Assembly (NCBI RefSeq): GCF_018861025.1 | Contig: NZ_JAHKQH010000028.1 | Span: forward strand, 76,055 to 140,054 | Direction: 5' to 3' | Source of the DNA: Psychrosphaera sp. B3R10 | Lineage (GTDB): Bacteria > Pseudomonadota > Gammaproteobacteria > Enterobacterales > Alteromonadaceae | DNA length: 64,000 bases | In this document: positions 10,249 through 19,431 of the stretch, piece after piece | How the letters are laid out: each line of letters begins with the position of its first letter | How positions within the stretch are numbered: position 1 is the first letter of the stretch | The notes under the pieces: model-generated | What the model was told of the DNA's origin: nothing | The model's database searches: none | What the model saw: the letters and a program-made list of their open reading frames with translations, nothing else | Position numbers and translations under genes: made by a program

Positions 10249-11190
10249 TTATGCGAAGTTTTCTGTTCGAATTTTTGCACTAACTTGACTTATATCATAT
10301 GGCGTCTTTTGGTAAACGTAATAATTTAGCCAGTTAATGAATAACAAATAACCATGGGACTGCCACAACTTTATTGGTGGCTGCGTAACATCATCATTTG
10401 GAAAGTAATTTACGGGAACTATGGCCTCTAAACCGGCATCAACATCTCGTTGATATTCGGTCAATAAAGTATTTCGGTCGTACTCAGGATGGCCGGTAAT
10501 AAATACTTTGGTTCCTGCTTTATCTTGCATTAGGTAAGCTCCGACTTCGTCACTTCCCGACACTAAGATCAAATCATCTACTTTTTTCAGTTGTTCGATT
10601 GGAACTTCACCGTAACGAGAATGCGGGGCAAAAAATACGTCGTCAAAACCACGCATGATTGGCGCTTTACTTTGCCATTTCTGATGTTGATACACGCCAC
10701 TTAATTTATCGTCGCGGATCTCATGTTGTAAATCGTGATAGTGGTATATCGCTGCGTGGGCGGCCCAACACAAAAATAGCGTTGAAGTTACGTGATCTTC
10801 TGCCCATTTGAAGACTTCCTGGAGTTGAGACCAATAGGTAACGTCTTCATAACTTTTGAGACCTAGAGGTGCACCCGTAATAATTAAACCATCGTAATTT
10901 CGATCTTTAATATCATTAAAATAACGGTAAAACGTATCTAAATGATCCTCAGAGGTATTTTTTGCTCTGTGCTCTAAGCGCACTAAATCAATATCAACCT
11001 GCAATGGGCTGTTGGATAATAACCGAATTAATTGAATTTCTGTCGTTATTTTATCAGGCATCAAATTTAAGATAGCGACTTGCATAGGACGAATGTCCTG
11101 CGTGTCAGCTCTATGTTCTGGCATGACATAGATATTTTCCTGCCTTAAGGCGTCAATGGCAGGTAATTGATCTGGGACTCGAATTGGCAT
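10249..11190 (-). CDS. metA: Homoserine O-succinyltransferase
   Basis: MetA acylates homoserine, the first committed step of methionine synthesis. The 313-residue sequence follows E. coli MetA closely: MPIRVPDQLPA at the start, ILNLMPDKI, LLSNSPLQVDI, the nucleophile Cys141 in LFLCWAAHAA, GFDDVFFAPHSRY and TGHPEYDRNTL. The GAPLGL motif has Gly110 at the position (Gly111 in E. coli) linked with succinyl-CoA rather than acetyl-CoA use. A ribosome-binding site AGGTG precedes the ATG. It is the first gene of the operon and lies directly behind the MetJ-type operator. Confidence 0.95.
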   Translation of the reverse strand: MPIRVPDQLPAIDALRQENIYVMPEHRADTQDIRPMQVAILNLMPDKITTEIQLIRLLSNSPLQVDIDLVRLEHRAKNTSEDHLDTFYRYFNDIKDRNYDGLIITGAPLGLKSYEDVTYWSQLQEVFKWAEDHVTSTLFLCWAAHAAIYHYHDLQHEIRDDKLSGVYQHQKWQSKAPIMRGFDDVFFAPHSRYGEVPIEQLKKVDDLILVSGSDEVGAYLMQDKAGTKVFITGHPEYDRNTLLTEYQRDVDAGLEAIVPVNYFPNDDVTQPPIKLWQSHGYLLFINWLNYYVYQKTPYDISQVSAKIRTENFA

Positions 11191-11219
11191 GTCTTCACCT
11201 CATAAATACTAATCAAGGA

Positions 11220-11247
11220 AGATTACTTCAAATTTTAGCAATGTCAA
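11220..11247 (-). promoter_or_regulatory. Sigma-70 promoter of the metA operon
   Basis: On the minus strand TTGACA (11247-11242) and TAATCT (11225-11220) are separated by 16 bp. The -10 box ends about 30 bp before the metA ATG. Confidence 0.7.
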
Positions 11248-11268
11248 CATCTAGATGTTTAGACGTCC
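11245..11268. promoter_or_regulatory. MetJ operator: three tandem met boxes
   Basis: Three contiguous 8-bp boxes, CAACATCT, AGATGTTT and AGACGTCC, resemble the AGACGTCT consensus of MetJ. The first overlaps the -35 hexamer of the metA promoter, so a bound MetJ-SAM array would block RNA polymerase. This is sequence resemblance plus position; MetJ itself is not in the window. Confidence 0.75.
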
Positions 11269-11932
11269 ATGCATCCTAAATATTTTTTGGGCTCGCGGTA
11301 GAACTTAGTCTGTATTCATATTCCGTATTTATCCTTGCCTCATTTCCTCTAATCTCATTTCCCATAATAAAGAAAACAAAACACTACGCCAACTCGAAGG
11401 ATCATCAATGCCATTTGCGGTTGAAACGACAGTACATTGGTATTGCCGTTTTTCGCCAAACGTGTCGACAAATATGTAAAACCCGTAATAAGTTACCTTC
11501 ACAAATCACAACTACATCCAATATTGTCTGCCTTATTTGAGATAAGTAAGACAAATAAATTAATTGTAAGTTTCAAACGCAAAATCTTTTCCAAATTATT
11601 CCCTTCCATTACGCAATGGTATTTTGCTCAAACAGTTTCAAAGTCAAAATCAGTTCAAAAATGACTAAAATCTCGGAACCCCCTTAGAACATTAAGATTT
11701 GTTTACAACATCAACGTAATTTATTTGACCTAACTCATTCCATACAAGGTCAAAAAGATTATAATTTAGACAGACATTGAACACTATCCCAACCCCTTTT
11801 TGTAAAAAAAGCGACTAATTTGGATAAATTGGTGGTCATTAAAATCTATAGATAATATATTGGTTAGTAACTAATGTATGTGAAACAATATAACAAATAA
11901 CCAGTTACGGTTAGTTGGAGCAATATTTACTA
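11269..11932. other. Intergenic region between metA and the EAL-HDOD gene
   Basis: About 660 bp of AT-rich sequence without a convincing gene. A 23-codon frame at 11408 (starting MPFAVETTVHWYC) has AAGGA in front of it, and a 75-codon frame overlaps it; neither resembles a known protein. Near 11830-11860 a TTGGTG and TAATAT pair with 18-bp spacing could be the promoter of the downstream gene. Confidence 0.5.
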
Positions 11933-13156
11933 ATGTATTTTTACGCCGCTAGACAGCCCATTTTGGACCAGCAGAAAAAGCTTTTTGCCTACGAATTACT
12001 GTTTAGAGACGGTGTAAGTAATGTATTTCCCGATATTGACGAAGATGAAGCAACCTCACGAATTATTGAAGGTTCGCAGGTCAGTTATGGACTTGAAGAC
12101 TTTACTGACAATAAGCCAGCATTTATCAATTTCACTTTAGATACCATTTTAAAAAATTACCCAACAATGATGGCACCTGAAACTATAGTTGTTGAAATAC
12201 TGGAAACTGTACAACCGGGGCGTCGCTTACTTGCTGCCGTCAAAGAGTTAAAAGAGTTAGGTTATACAATCGCTCTTGATGACTACGAGCATAAGCCCGT
12301 ATGGAAACATTTTTATCCGTATATCGATATTATCAAATTCGACCTTCGTGCTATGACCATGGACGAAATTGCTGGTATTTTAATTGAGCTCAAGCCTCAA
12401 TCGCATATAGACATGCTCGCTGAGAAAGTAGAAACCCTCGAAGAATTTGAACAGTGCAAAAAACTTGGCTTTAAATACTTCCAAGGTTATTTTTTCTCTA
12501 AACCTGAACTCGTTAAAGCAAAAAATTTATCACCAGCGCAAATGACATTAGCCGAATTGTTGTATGAGACTTCGAGTGAAACGTTAGATTTGCCTAAGAT
12601 CACGCAAATTTTTGAGCGAGACGTCAATCTTTCTTATAAATTGCTGCGATATACAAATTCAGCAGCATTTAAACGTCGTGCCGAAATTTCAACAATCAAA
12701 CAAGCCCTAGTCGTATTAGGCCAGCACGAACTTAGAAAATTCCTATCATTGCTATTTACCGCCCAAGTGAATAACAGCAAACCACAAGAGCTATTAAAAA
12801 TGGCGATGGTTAGAGCGCGATTTAGTGAATTGTTAGCTGCAGAGAATACTCAAATTGATTCAGCAATGGCGTTTTTAACCGGTATGATGTCACTTATCGA
12901 CGCGATATTAGATGAATCAATAGATAAGATAATGGAGCAATTGCCACTGGCAGCTGAGATTAAAAACGCCCTAATTAAAGGTGAAGGACAGCTGGCGGAA
13001 ATATTAAAACTTGCCATTACATTTGAAAAAGGTGACTGGGAACAAGAGTCGAAACTTGAATCTGTGTTAAATCTTAGTGGTAAACAAATTTCAGCTAAGT
13101 TTGCCGAAGCCATTAGTTGGGCCGATGACCAACTTTCACTTATATCTTCCGTTTAA
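11933..13156 (+). CDS. EAL-HDOD domain signalling protein (degenerate EAL)
   Basis: A cytoplasmic signalling protein of the YuxH/CdgJ-type group: an N-terminal EAL-fold domain (about 1-200) joined to a HDOD domain (about 205-400). The start MYFYAARQPILDQQKKLFAYELLFRDG is typical of this group; the catalytic EAL triplet is replaced by YELLFR, and the later metal-binding motifs are not seen, so c-di-GMP hydrolysis is unlikely. The ATG at 11933 matches the family N-terminus; an in-frame TTG at 11915 is less likely. Relatives in Vibrio influence motility. It is monocistronic, followed by a strong terminator. Confidence 0.88.
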   Translation: MYFYAARQPILDQQKKLFAYELLFRDGVSNVFPDIDEDEATSRIIEGSQVSYGLEDFTDNKPAFINFTLDTILKNYPTMMAPETIVVEILETVQPGRRLLAAVKELKELGYTIALDDYEHKPVWKHFYPYIDIIKFDLRAMTMDEIAGILIELKPQSHIDMLAEKVETLEEFEQCKKLGFKYFQGYFFSKPELVKAKNLSPAQMTLAELLYETSSETLDLPKITQIFERDVNLSYKLLRYTNSAAFKRRAEISTIKQALVVLGQHELRKFLSLLFTAQVNNSKPQELLKMAMVRARFSELLAAENTQIDSAMAFLTGMMSLIDAILDESIDKIMEQLPLAAEIKNALIKGEGQLAEILKLAITFEKGDWEQESKLESVLNLSGKQISAKFAEAISWADDQLSLISSV

Positions 13157-13177
13157 AATAGATTTTTAGTCAATATT

Positions 13178-13215
13178 AAAAAGCGCAGTCACCAAAATTG
13201 GTGCTGCGCTTTTTT
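13178..13215 (+). terminator. Rho-independent terminator after the EAL-HDOD gene
   Basis: A GC-rich stem pairing AAAAAGCGCAG with CTGCGCTTTTTT, with a further ACCAA/TTGGT pairing inside, ends in a T-run 20 bp after the stop codon. Confidence 0.85.
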
Positions 13216-13291
13216 ACATCTCAAAATTATCCTGAAATGAATTTATTCATTTAGGCATCTTTGAAATAATTCAATGCCATAAACTAAATCA

Positions 13292-13612
13292 CTAAATTCT
13301 GAATTGAGGCTTAATTTTAGCAAATAGTTTGGGACCAATGCCTTTAATTTCTTTTAGTTCAGAGAGTGTTTTAAACTTTCCTACCTTTTTGCGATATGCA
13401 AGTATTGCTGCCGCTTTACTTTTGCCAAGTCCTTTAACTTTAATTAGCTCGTTTAAGCCAACGCGGTTAAGATCAAGCAATGAGTGACTGCTTACCTGTT
13501 TAACTTGTGCATTTGTTCCATCATTAACCATAGGCAAAGCAGACGCACTGTGCGAACCAAACAAGCTGCCAATAATTAAAAGTAGATATTTTACTGAACG
13601 TCCTTTCATCAT
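13292..13612 (-). CDS. ComEA-like helix-hairpin-helix protein
   Basis: A small exported DNA-binding protein of the ComEA family, which in competent bacteria holds incoming DNA in the periplasm. Residues 1-25 form a signal peptide ending near SASALP. The two HhH motifs are in the last 60 residues: LNELIKVKGLGKSKAAAIL and SELKEIKGIGPKLFAKI. At 106 residues it is the usual size for gammaproteobacterial single-domain ComEA/YbaV-type proteins. It stands alone; the type IV pilus genes pilMNOPQ lie 6 kb away and could supply the uptake pilus. Confidence 0.85.
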   Translation of the reverse strand: MMKGRSVKYLLLIIGSLFGSHSASALPMVNDGTNAQVKQVSSHSLLDLNRVGLNELIKVKGLGKSKAAAILAYRKKVGKFKTLSELKEIKGIGPKLFAKIKPQFRI

Positions 13613-13708
13613 ATTTCCTTTTTGTAGTTTAAGAACATTCCAAATAGTAAGTTAGAATGCTGAAACCACAAGTCCAGTTTTTATCAAAAAAGTACAGTTT
13701 ACATGAGG

Positions 13709-14581
13709 TTAAGAACTTACGAGTTGCTCGAGTACGCGCTTAATTTGAACCCCAATATTGGAATAGAATACTCTTCGGTGACTCGTTTTCCGCCACACTA
13801 GACTCAAGTTACGAAACGCATTTTTATCCTCTAGCTCAGCGACCTGCAGCTTATGGCGGTCAACAAAGCCAGATTTAATGGCGAGCTTAGTTAAATAAGT
13901 TGCGCCTGCATGCCCCTCTACCATTGCCAATAAAGTCGTTAAACTACTGGCCTGGAATGGATGAACATCTTTAGATTCAGACAAGCTACAGCCACTAATC
14001 GTATGCTCTGACAAACAATGATCGCGTTCTAACAAATAGACATTATTTTCTACATTATCTTTATGAAAAACATGGTAAAACTGATCTTTAATCAAATGAT
14101 ACTCAACAAATTCGCCGACGTTATAAGGCGTCGCCATCAACACCATGTCAAGTCGGCCCTCTCGAAGTAAAGACAGGCAGTTGTCCGTTGTATCTTCACG
14201 TAAATAAAGGTCCAATTTAGGGAATTGCTCTGCACAATCTTTAATTAAAGGATTTACAACAAATGGGGCGATGGTAGGGATAATACCTAAGTGCAATTCA
14301 CCGCCGTATTGGTTGCCATCTGATGTTGCCGTGGCCACGAGATCAGCGCTGCTTTCTAAAATTTCCCGAGATTTTTTAACGACATCGACACCAACAGGGG
14401 TAAACACAAACGTTTTGTGGTCGCGTTCGATTAACTGTGCATCTAATTGCTCTTCCAAGGCTTGAATTGCACTACTTAATGTTGATTGTGAAACAAAACA
14501 CTTTTTTGCTGCCTGACCAAAATGTCCAGTATCGTACAAAGAAACTAAGTATTTTAGCTGCTGGAGCTTGGGTAACTTCAT
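13709..14581 (-). CDS. oxyR: OxyR-type LysR-family hydrogen peroxide sensor
   Basis: A LysR-family regulator activating oxidative-stress genes when oxidised by hydrogen peroxide. The winged HTH occupies residues about 4-62 (HFGQAAKKCFVSQSTLSSAI). The effector domain begins GGELHLGIIPTIAPF, as in OxyR. The two redox cysteines are Cys189 (DHCL) and Cys198 (SGC), with the same nine-residue spacing as Cys199/Cys208 of E. coli OxyR. The segment FQASSLTTLLAMVEGHAG matches the OxyR RATSLETLRNMVAAGSG region. At 290 residues it is slightly shorter than E. coli OxyR. No catalase or peroxidase gene is beside it. Confidence 0.88.
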   Translation of the reverse strand: MKLPKLQQLKYLVSLYDTGHFGQAAKKCFVSQSTLSSAIQALEEQLDAQLIERDHKTFVFTPVGVDVVKKSREILESSADLVATATSDGNQYGGELHLGIIPTIAPFVVNPLIKDCAEQFPKLDLYLREDTTDNCLSLLREGRLDMVLMATPYNVGEFVEYHLIKDQFYHVFHKDNVENNVYLLERDHCLSEHTISGCSLSESKDVHPFQASSLTTLLAMVEGHAGATYLTKLAIKSGFVDRHKLQVAELEDKNAFRNLSLVWRKTSHRRVFYSNIGVQIKRVLEQLVSS

Positions 14582-14779
14582 ATAAATAGCCTTTCCTGAA
14601 GTATCAATTTATCGCATATTTTATGGCGCTTACCTTACCGAATAACCTCCCAACTGACAAAGAGATTCAATAAATTGTTACTTGGTCGGCCAATATCTTG
14701 ATTCTACCGCAATAGCATATTTTTTTTCATAAACTCTATTATTCTTATACGTACGAAAAACGCGCGGGGAGAAAATCCT

Positions 14780-15067
14780 ATGAACGTTTCACATATAAGA
14801 AAAGCAATATTGGTATCAACAGTAATATTTTGTTCAGCAACAACAGCAGCGACAGTTTCGAATGTTGATTGCGAATGTGCTCAAAAACAAAACGGCTGTG
14901 AAGCACCAAAAGCCCAAAGCCCTAGTTGGTGGAATTGGATAACTGGCAACAAAAATGGTTCGCAATTCCACTTTTTTGACCTTATTGAATTACTACACAA
15001 TAGTGACAAGGTTGCCGCAGTAGACAAGGGAGAGATTGAGGGTGAAAACGATAAAAGTAACGCATAA
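14780..15067 (+). CDS. Small exported protein of unknown function
   Basis: I do not recognise this 95-residue protein. Residues 1-24 make a clear signal peptide (hydrophobic core ILVSTVIFCSATTAA). The mature part has a cysteine cluster (DCECAQKQNGC), a tryptophan-rich WWNWITGN segment and a charged tail. A GGGGAGAAAA-type ribosome-binding site precedes the ATG. It overlaps the next gene by 26 bp and is divergent from oxyR, with about 200 bp between them. Regulation by OxyR is possible but not shown. Confidence 0.6.
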   Translation: MNVSHIRKAILVSTVIFCSATTAATVSNVDCECAQKQNGCEAPKAQSPSWWNWITGNKNGSQFHFFDLIELLHNSDKVAAVDKGEIEGENDKSNA

Positions 15068-15248
15068 ACCGAGCTTTTTTTCCGCTTTGAAAAGTGCAGC
15101 GTCTGCCATGATTGGCATTCAAAAGTCAGATAAACACAGTTCAGATTTTAATTCAGATACACCATTTCCATTTATTTTGGCTGGCGTTATTTTAGTGATT
15201 GGGTTTATTTTAGCACTGATCACGATTGTTAATTTTGTTGTCGGCTAG
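15042..15248 (+). CDS. DUF2970 family small membrane protein
   Basis: A short membrane protein of the DUF2970 family, function unknown. The family pattern is visible: KPSFFSALKSAASAMIGIQ, a polar linker, then a single hydrophobic helix PFILAGVILVIGFILALITIV to the C-terminus. I choose the GTG at 15042 because GGGAGAG lies 7 bases upstream; an in-frame TTG at 15036 lacks spacing. It overlaps the preceding exported-protein gene, so the pair is probably co-translated. Confidence 0.75.
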   Translation: MKTIKVTHKPSFFSALKSAASAMIGIQKSDKHSSDFNSDTPFPFILAGVILVIGFILALITIVNFVVG

Positions 15249-15293
15249 GACGAGTTAAATTAAGTTGCGATACGTATATAGCGATATCTAAGT

Positions 15294-15322
15294 AGCGATT
15301 TACAGCAAAGTGTTAAATCGCT
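15294..15322. terminator. Hairpin between the DUF2970 gene and dam
   Basis: A 9-bp perfect stem (AGCGATTTA / TAAATCGCT) with an 11-base loop lies between converging genes. The T-run after it on the plus strand is short, so it is a weak terminator at best. Confidence 0.45.
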
Positions 15323-15328
15323 GCAATT

Positions 15329-16171
15329 TTACCGAGACTTAACGATTACCTTATCTGGGCAATAGTAAGCAAATATCTCACCTACCTTCTTTCTCGTCGC
15401 GCCATTTTGGCTAATGTTCCTGCTAACCTTTACAAAACTATGTTTAGCTTCATGGTAAAGCTTTCTAGTGAGTTCAGTGTCATGATTACTAATCAGTACT
15501 GGGATCTTTCTATTGAACGCTGTGTGTTCTGCCAAAAGCGCTAATTTGGCCTGCTCATTTGGATCAAAGCCGCCTACCGAATAACTCGTAAATTTTGCGG
15601 TTTGACTTAATGGAGCGTATGGCGGATCGCAGTAAATAACAGAACCGGCCCTTGCCCGCGAAAACGTCTTTTTATAATCCTCACAAACAAACTTAGCTTT
15701 TTTAGCTTTTTCCGAAAATGCATAAATTTCATTTTCTGGAAAATAGGGTTTGTTGTAGTCACCAAAAGGCACATTAAAGCCTCCTTTCAAATTATAACGA
15801 CATAACCCGTTATAGCCGTGGCGATTCAAATAGATAAATAACAAGGCTCGATAATACAGATCGGTAGTGGTATTGAACTCCTGGCGCAAACCGTAATACA
15901 TCACTTTGTCGTTGTTTTTCTGATTGAAAAGCGTTCGAGCATCAGTGACAAGTGTCTTTGGTCGCGACTTTACATATTTGTATAATCGAATTAAATCTGG
16001 ATTAACGTCATTTAGTAGGTAAGAATCATAGTTACTATTGAGAAAAACAGAACCGGCACCGACAAACGGTTCAACCAATTTTTTCCCCTCCGGCAATCTG
16101 GAGTGGATCTGCTCAATAAGGCTGTACTTTCCGCCGGCCCACTTAAGAAAGGCTCTGGTTTTCTTGGTCAT
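15329..16171 (-). CDS. dam: DNA adenine methyltransferase Dam (GATC)
   Basis: Methylates adenine in GATC, serving mismatch repair and replication control. The 280-residue sequence has the D12-class features: FLKWAGGK at residues 8-15, the SAM-binding EPFVGAGSVF at 34-43, NDVNPDLI, RHGYNGLCRYN, and the catalytic DPPY at 182-185. It is the last gene of the pilMNOPQ-aroKB-damX-dam run, with 2 bp between the damX stop and its ATG, the arrangement seen in enterics and vibrios. Confidence 0.95.
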   Translation of the reverse strand: MTKKTRAFLKWAGGKYSLIEQIHSRLPEGKKLVEPFVGAGSVFLNSNYDSYLLNDVNPDLIRLYKYVKSRPKTLVTDARTLFNQKNNDKVMYYGLRQEFNTTTDLYYRALLFIYLNRHGYNGLCRYNLKGGFNVPFGDYNKPYFPENEIYAFSEKAKKAKFVCEDYKKTFSRARAGSVIYCDPPYAPLSQTAKFTSYSVGGFDPNEQAKLALLAEHTAFNRKIPVLISNHDTELTRKLYHEAKHSFVKVSRNISQNGATRKKVGEIFAYYCPDKVIVKSR

Positions 16172-16173
16172 GG

Positions 16174-17691
16174 TTACTCGGCTTTTTCGAAACGTTGATT
16201 ATAAGTTTGAATTTGTTGTTGGATCACCGACACTGATTTTGCCCAAGCATTCGGCTCGAGGCGTGAGGCAACTTCGCGAGCTTGTGTAATGGTATCAAAT
16301 AAGCCATAAGTCACCACTATCCAATCTGTCCCATTTCGTTGAATTTTGTAAATCCGAAATTCACTGGGCTTTACTGGCGCTGAAACTAAATACTCAGCTA
16401 AAGTTGGCTCTGAGCTAACCGCAGTAAACTGCAATACATAGCGGTCTTTTGGCAATGACATAAACGCGTCATTGTCAATTTTATACAAACTTGTTTGCGG
16501 CTGTTCTGGGTAATTCTCTGATGCCGTTGCAATAATTAAGTCACTGTCGTTCACAACCTGTTTGGCTGCGGCCGCTGACTTAGACAGTTGATTTTCCACC
16601 GACTGTTTTTTAACGGTAGGAGGAGTATTAGTAGCTAATGACAGCGTAGATTTTACGGATGTCGTTCCCGTCACTTTTGCGCTGTCCTCCGCATTGCCAC
16701 CTTTATCAGGTTTTGTCTGCGGCGTGATGACCGAGGCTGGGTCATCCAAAGATGCTTGTAACGCAGTAAACATTTCTTCAGCGGACGCTGTCCGGGTCGC
16801 CGCAAGATCATCGGCATACAAGGTACGACTTTTAAATTCTGGTATCGACACCTTTTTATTGGCGTTGAGCACTTGTTTCACCGCCAAAGACTCATCATCC
16901 TCCGGACCAATATGTTGCTTTGCAACGTTTGGAGTTGAGTCAAAATAACCCACATTGTAGGCATAAATCCCAAGGGCAAGAAGTAAACTTGCGAGCGTGA
17001 CAATTGCCCCCCAAAGTTTGATATTTAAGCCGCCTGAATTAACTAACTCTAAGTTATTTTGGTCGTTATAGGCCAATAACTGGATCGGAACACCTTTTGA
17101 GTTTTCAATCCAACGCTTCAACTTTGAATCGGTAATGGCTGGCAACTCAGAAAAATACGTATTTAGCAGATGATAACTTTCGTCCTTTGACAACCTAGGT
17201 ATTGATTCAACGGCGATAAGCTGTGAATTAATATTTAATAAGGTGGCCGAGATTGACTTGTCGAAACTGAGTACAATTGAAAACTGGATACCCGCACCGT
17301 TAATTTGGCTAAAGACCTGTAATAACTCACCAACCAGTTTTGCAGACATATAGTGCGCATTATCTATCGCTACCATTAGTTCAGTTTGCTGATTAAACTC
17401 AAGGAATGAGCTTACAAGAGGTTTTTCTGGGTCAAATAGTACATTGCCAAACAATTGCTCTATTATCCGGCTACGGAGCTGTACATCCGTGATGTTTTTT
17501 GAAGCTGTGACATAACATTTGTTGGCATCTGGCATCGCCGTTGTTAAAACTTCTTCTAACAAAACGGTTTTGCCAAACCCCATGCCGCCTTCAAGCGCAA
17601 CGATCTTGTTTTGAGTTAACAAAGAACGAAGTTGAACTAAATAATTTAGTCGACTTGGTGGGAAGTAGAAATTAGAGCCCAAAGCGGTCAT
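16174..17691 (-). CDS. damX: DamX-type cell-division protein: AAA ATPase with SPOR domain
   Basis: DamX is an inner-membrane protein whose periplasmic SPOR domain binds septal peptidoglycan. Here residues about 1-215 form an AAA/ExeA-like ATPase with Walker A GGMGFGKT (35-42) and Walker B-like MVAIDNAH. One membrane helix (about 228-248) is followed by a low-complexity Thr/Ser/Lys/Ala-rich region, and a SPOR domain is at 430-500 (YVLQFTAVSSEPT onward). E. coli DamX lacks the clear ATPase domain; the combination is normal in other gammaproteobacteria. It overlaps aroB by 4 bp. Confidence 0.85.
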   Translation of the reverse strand: MTALGSNFYFPPSRLNYLVQLRSLLTQNKIVALEGGMGFGKTVLLEEVLTTAMPDANKCYVTASKNITDVQLRSRIIEQLFGNVLFDPEKPLVSSFLEFNQQTELMVAIDNAHYMSAKLVGELLQVFSQINGAGIQFSIVLSFDKSISATLLNINSQLIAVESIPRLSKDESYHLLNTYFSELPAITDSKLKRWIENSKGVPIQLLAYNDQNNLELVNSGGLNIKLWGAIVTLASLLLALGIYAYNVGYFDSTPNVAKQHIGPEDDESLAVKQVLNANKKVSIPEFKSRTLYADDLAATRTASAEEMFTALQASLDDPASVITPQTKPDKGGNAEDSAKVTGTTSVKSTLSLATNTPPTVKKQSVENQLSKSAAAAKQVVNDSDLIIATASENYPEQPQTSLYKIDNDAFMSLPKDRYVLQFTAVSSEPTLAEYLVSAPVKPSEFRIYKIQRNGTDWIVVTYGLFDTITQAREVASRLEPNAWAKSVSVIQQQIQTYNQRFEKAE

Positions 17692-18755
17692 TGTAAAATT
17701 AGTTTCAGTTCACTCTCGGTTACGTCTGTAACCAGTATCGCCTCACCTAAGTGTTTCGGCAATACAAATCTTATGGTTTGTGCCTGAACTTTTTTATCTT
17801 TTTTCATATGAGGAATATATTGCTCATATGACATTTGTGCAGGTCCTTTCGAAGGTAACGAAAACGCGTCATTTAGAGCAACGATGCGATTAACGTCAGC
17901 ATCCGATAACCAACCACGTAATTTGGCTAATTCGGAAGCTTGCACCATACCGACAGCAACTGCTTCGCCGTGAAGCCAATTGCCATACCCCATTTCAGCT
18001 TCGATAGCGTGCCCAAAAGTATGACCTAGGTTAAGCAATGCTCGAACACCACTTTCTTTTTCATCTTGCGCAACAATATCAGCTTTATTTTGGCAGCATT
18101 GCTTAATGATATAAGACAATACACTTGGAACTTTCGCTGAAATTTCAGCTAGGTTAACTTCGAGATATTCAAATAATTGAATGTCACCCAAAATACCGTA
18201 TTTAATAACCTCAGCCATTCCTGCTGAAAACTCTCTATCAGGCAATGAAGAAAGGGAATCAATATCAATAATTACGGCTTTAGGTTGGTAAAACGCACCA
18301 ATCATATTTTTGCCGAGTGGATGATTAACTGCCGTTTTTCCGCCTACTGATGAGTCAACTTGACTCAATAAGGTTGTTGGGACTTGAATAAAATCAACAC
18401 CACGTTGGTAGGTGGCCGCAACAAAACCTGTCACGTCGCCTATTACACCGCCACCTAAAGCAATTAGGGTTACATCACGACCATAGTTACCCGAAAGTAA
18501 AAAGCTCATGATATGTTCGTAACTTGCTAATGTTTTGTATGCTTCACCATCAGGTATGGTCACAGTCGCTACATCATATTGAGATAGCAATTCTGCAACT
18601 TCGGTGGCAAAGATGGGTGCTAAAGTATCATTTGTAACAATGACAACTTTAGTTCCTTTGATGTGTTGCGAAAACAAAGAAGCATCAAACATCGCTCCCT
18701 GTTTTATATAAATCGGGTAGCTGCGTTCACCTAACGAAACATTTAGGGTTTCCAT
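17688..18755 (-). CDS. aroB: 3-Dehydroquinate synthase
   Basis: Second step of the shikimate pathway, converting DAHP to 3-dehydroquinate with NAD and a metal. Visible motifs are IPDGEAYKT, the NAD-binding ALGGGVIGDVTGFVAATYQRG, the VDSSVGGKTAVN loop, and metal ligands in LLNLGHTFGHAIE and NWLHGEAVAVGM. At 355 residues it has normal length. It follows aroK by 18 bp and overlaps damX. Confidence 0.96.
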   Translation of the reverse strand: METLNVSLGERSYPIYIKQGAMFDASLFSQHIKGTKVVIVTNDTLAPIFATEVAELLSQYDVATVTIPDGEAYKTLASYEHIMSFLLSGNYGRDVTLIALGGGVIGDVTGFVAATYQRGVDFIQVPTTLLSQVDSSVGGKTAVNHPLGKNMIGAFYQPKAVIIDIDSLSSLPDREFSAGMAEVIKYGILGDIQLFEYLEVNLAEISAKVPSVLSYIIKQCCQNKADIVAQDEKESGVRALLNLGHTFGHAIEAEMGYGNWLHGEAVAVGMVQASELAKLRGWLSDADVNRIVALNDAFSLPSKGPAQMSYEQYIPHMKKDKKVQAQTIRFVLPKHLGEAILVTDVTESELKLILQ

Positions 18756-18773
18756 ACTGACAGCCTCCGCTAT

Positions 18774-19292
18774 TTAGAAATCGAGTTTACTAATAATTTC
18801 GTTTGCAACAACACGTGCACTTTGTTCATCGGTTTTAACCACGATGTCAGCCACTTCTTCATAAAGTGGATTACGTTCTTCAGACAAGCGAATCAATACA
18901 TCTTTCGCTGGTTCTTCAGTCTGTAACAAAGGTCTACGCTTATCACGTTGAGTACGAGCAACTTGTTTTTCAATTGGGGTTTCCAAATAAACTACAATTC
19001 CACGTGCGGATAGACGATTACGAATTTCTTTACTGACAACTGAGCCACCGCCTGTGGCTAACACAATACCTTGTTTTTCGGTCAATTCAGTGATGACAGA
19101 TTCTTCGCGTTGGCGAAAACCCTCTTCACCTTCGATATCAAATACCCATGCGATATCAGCGCCGGTACGACGCTCTATTTCCTGATCCGAATCGACAAAC
19201 TGCAAATGCAATTGATCGGCGAGGTGTCTGCCGATTGTGCTTTTACCCGCGCCCATTGGACCAACTAAGAAGATGTTACGTTTTTCAGCCAT
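18774..19292 (-). CDS. aroK: Shikimate kinase I
   Basis: Phosphorylates shikimate using ATP. The 172-residue P-loop kinase has Walker [10 protein letters not shown] (11-19), the shikimate-binding [20 protein letters not shown], the ATGGGSV motif and the lid RDKRRPLLQ. It lies between pilQ and aroB, the conserved gammaproteobacterial order. A 139-bp gap separates it from pilQ. Confidence 0.96.
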   Translation of the reverse strand: MAEKRNIFLVGPMGAGKSTIGRHLADQLHLQFVDSDQEIERRTGADIAWVFDIEGEEGFRQREESVITELTEKQGIVLATGGGSVVSKEIRNRLSARGIVVYLETPIEKQVARTQRDKRRPLLQTEEPAKDVLIRLSEERNPLYEEVADIVVKTDEQSARVVANEIISKLDF

Positions 19293-19431
19293 ATTACCTA
19301 ATTCAAATACTATGTTTTGTGTTTACAACAAGCCCAAGGCACCATACTTCGCGCCCATGAAAAATTTAAGGCGCGAATTATCGCAAAAAAAGTGGCAAAA
19401 TTGCAACTAAGAGTTGTCAATAAGAAGCTAA

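Noticed and set aside
11437..11664. 75-codon open frame in the metA upstream gap
   Set aside because: No ribosome-binding site at its start, odd composition and no resemblance to any family; the frame is probably chance.
19148..19360. Open frames on the plus strand inside aroK, aroB and pilQ
   Set aside because: They are antisense shadows of strongly recognised genes and show no protein-like pattern of their own.
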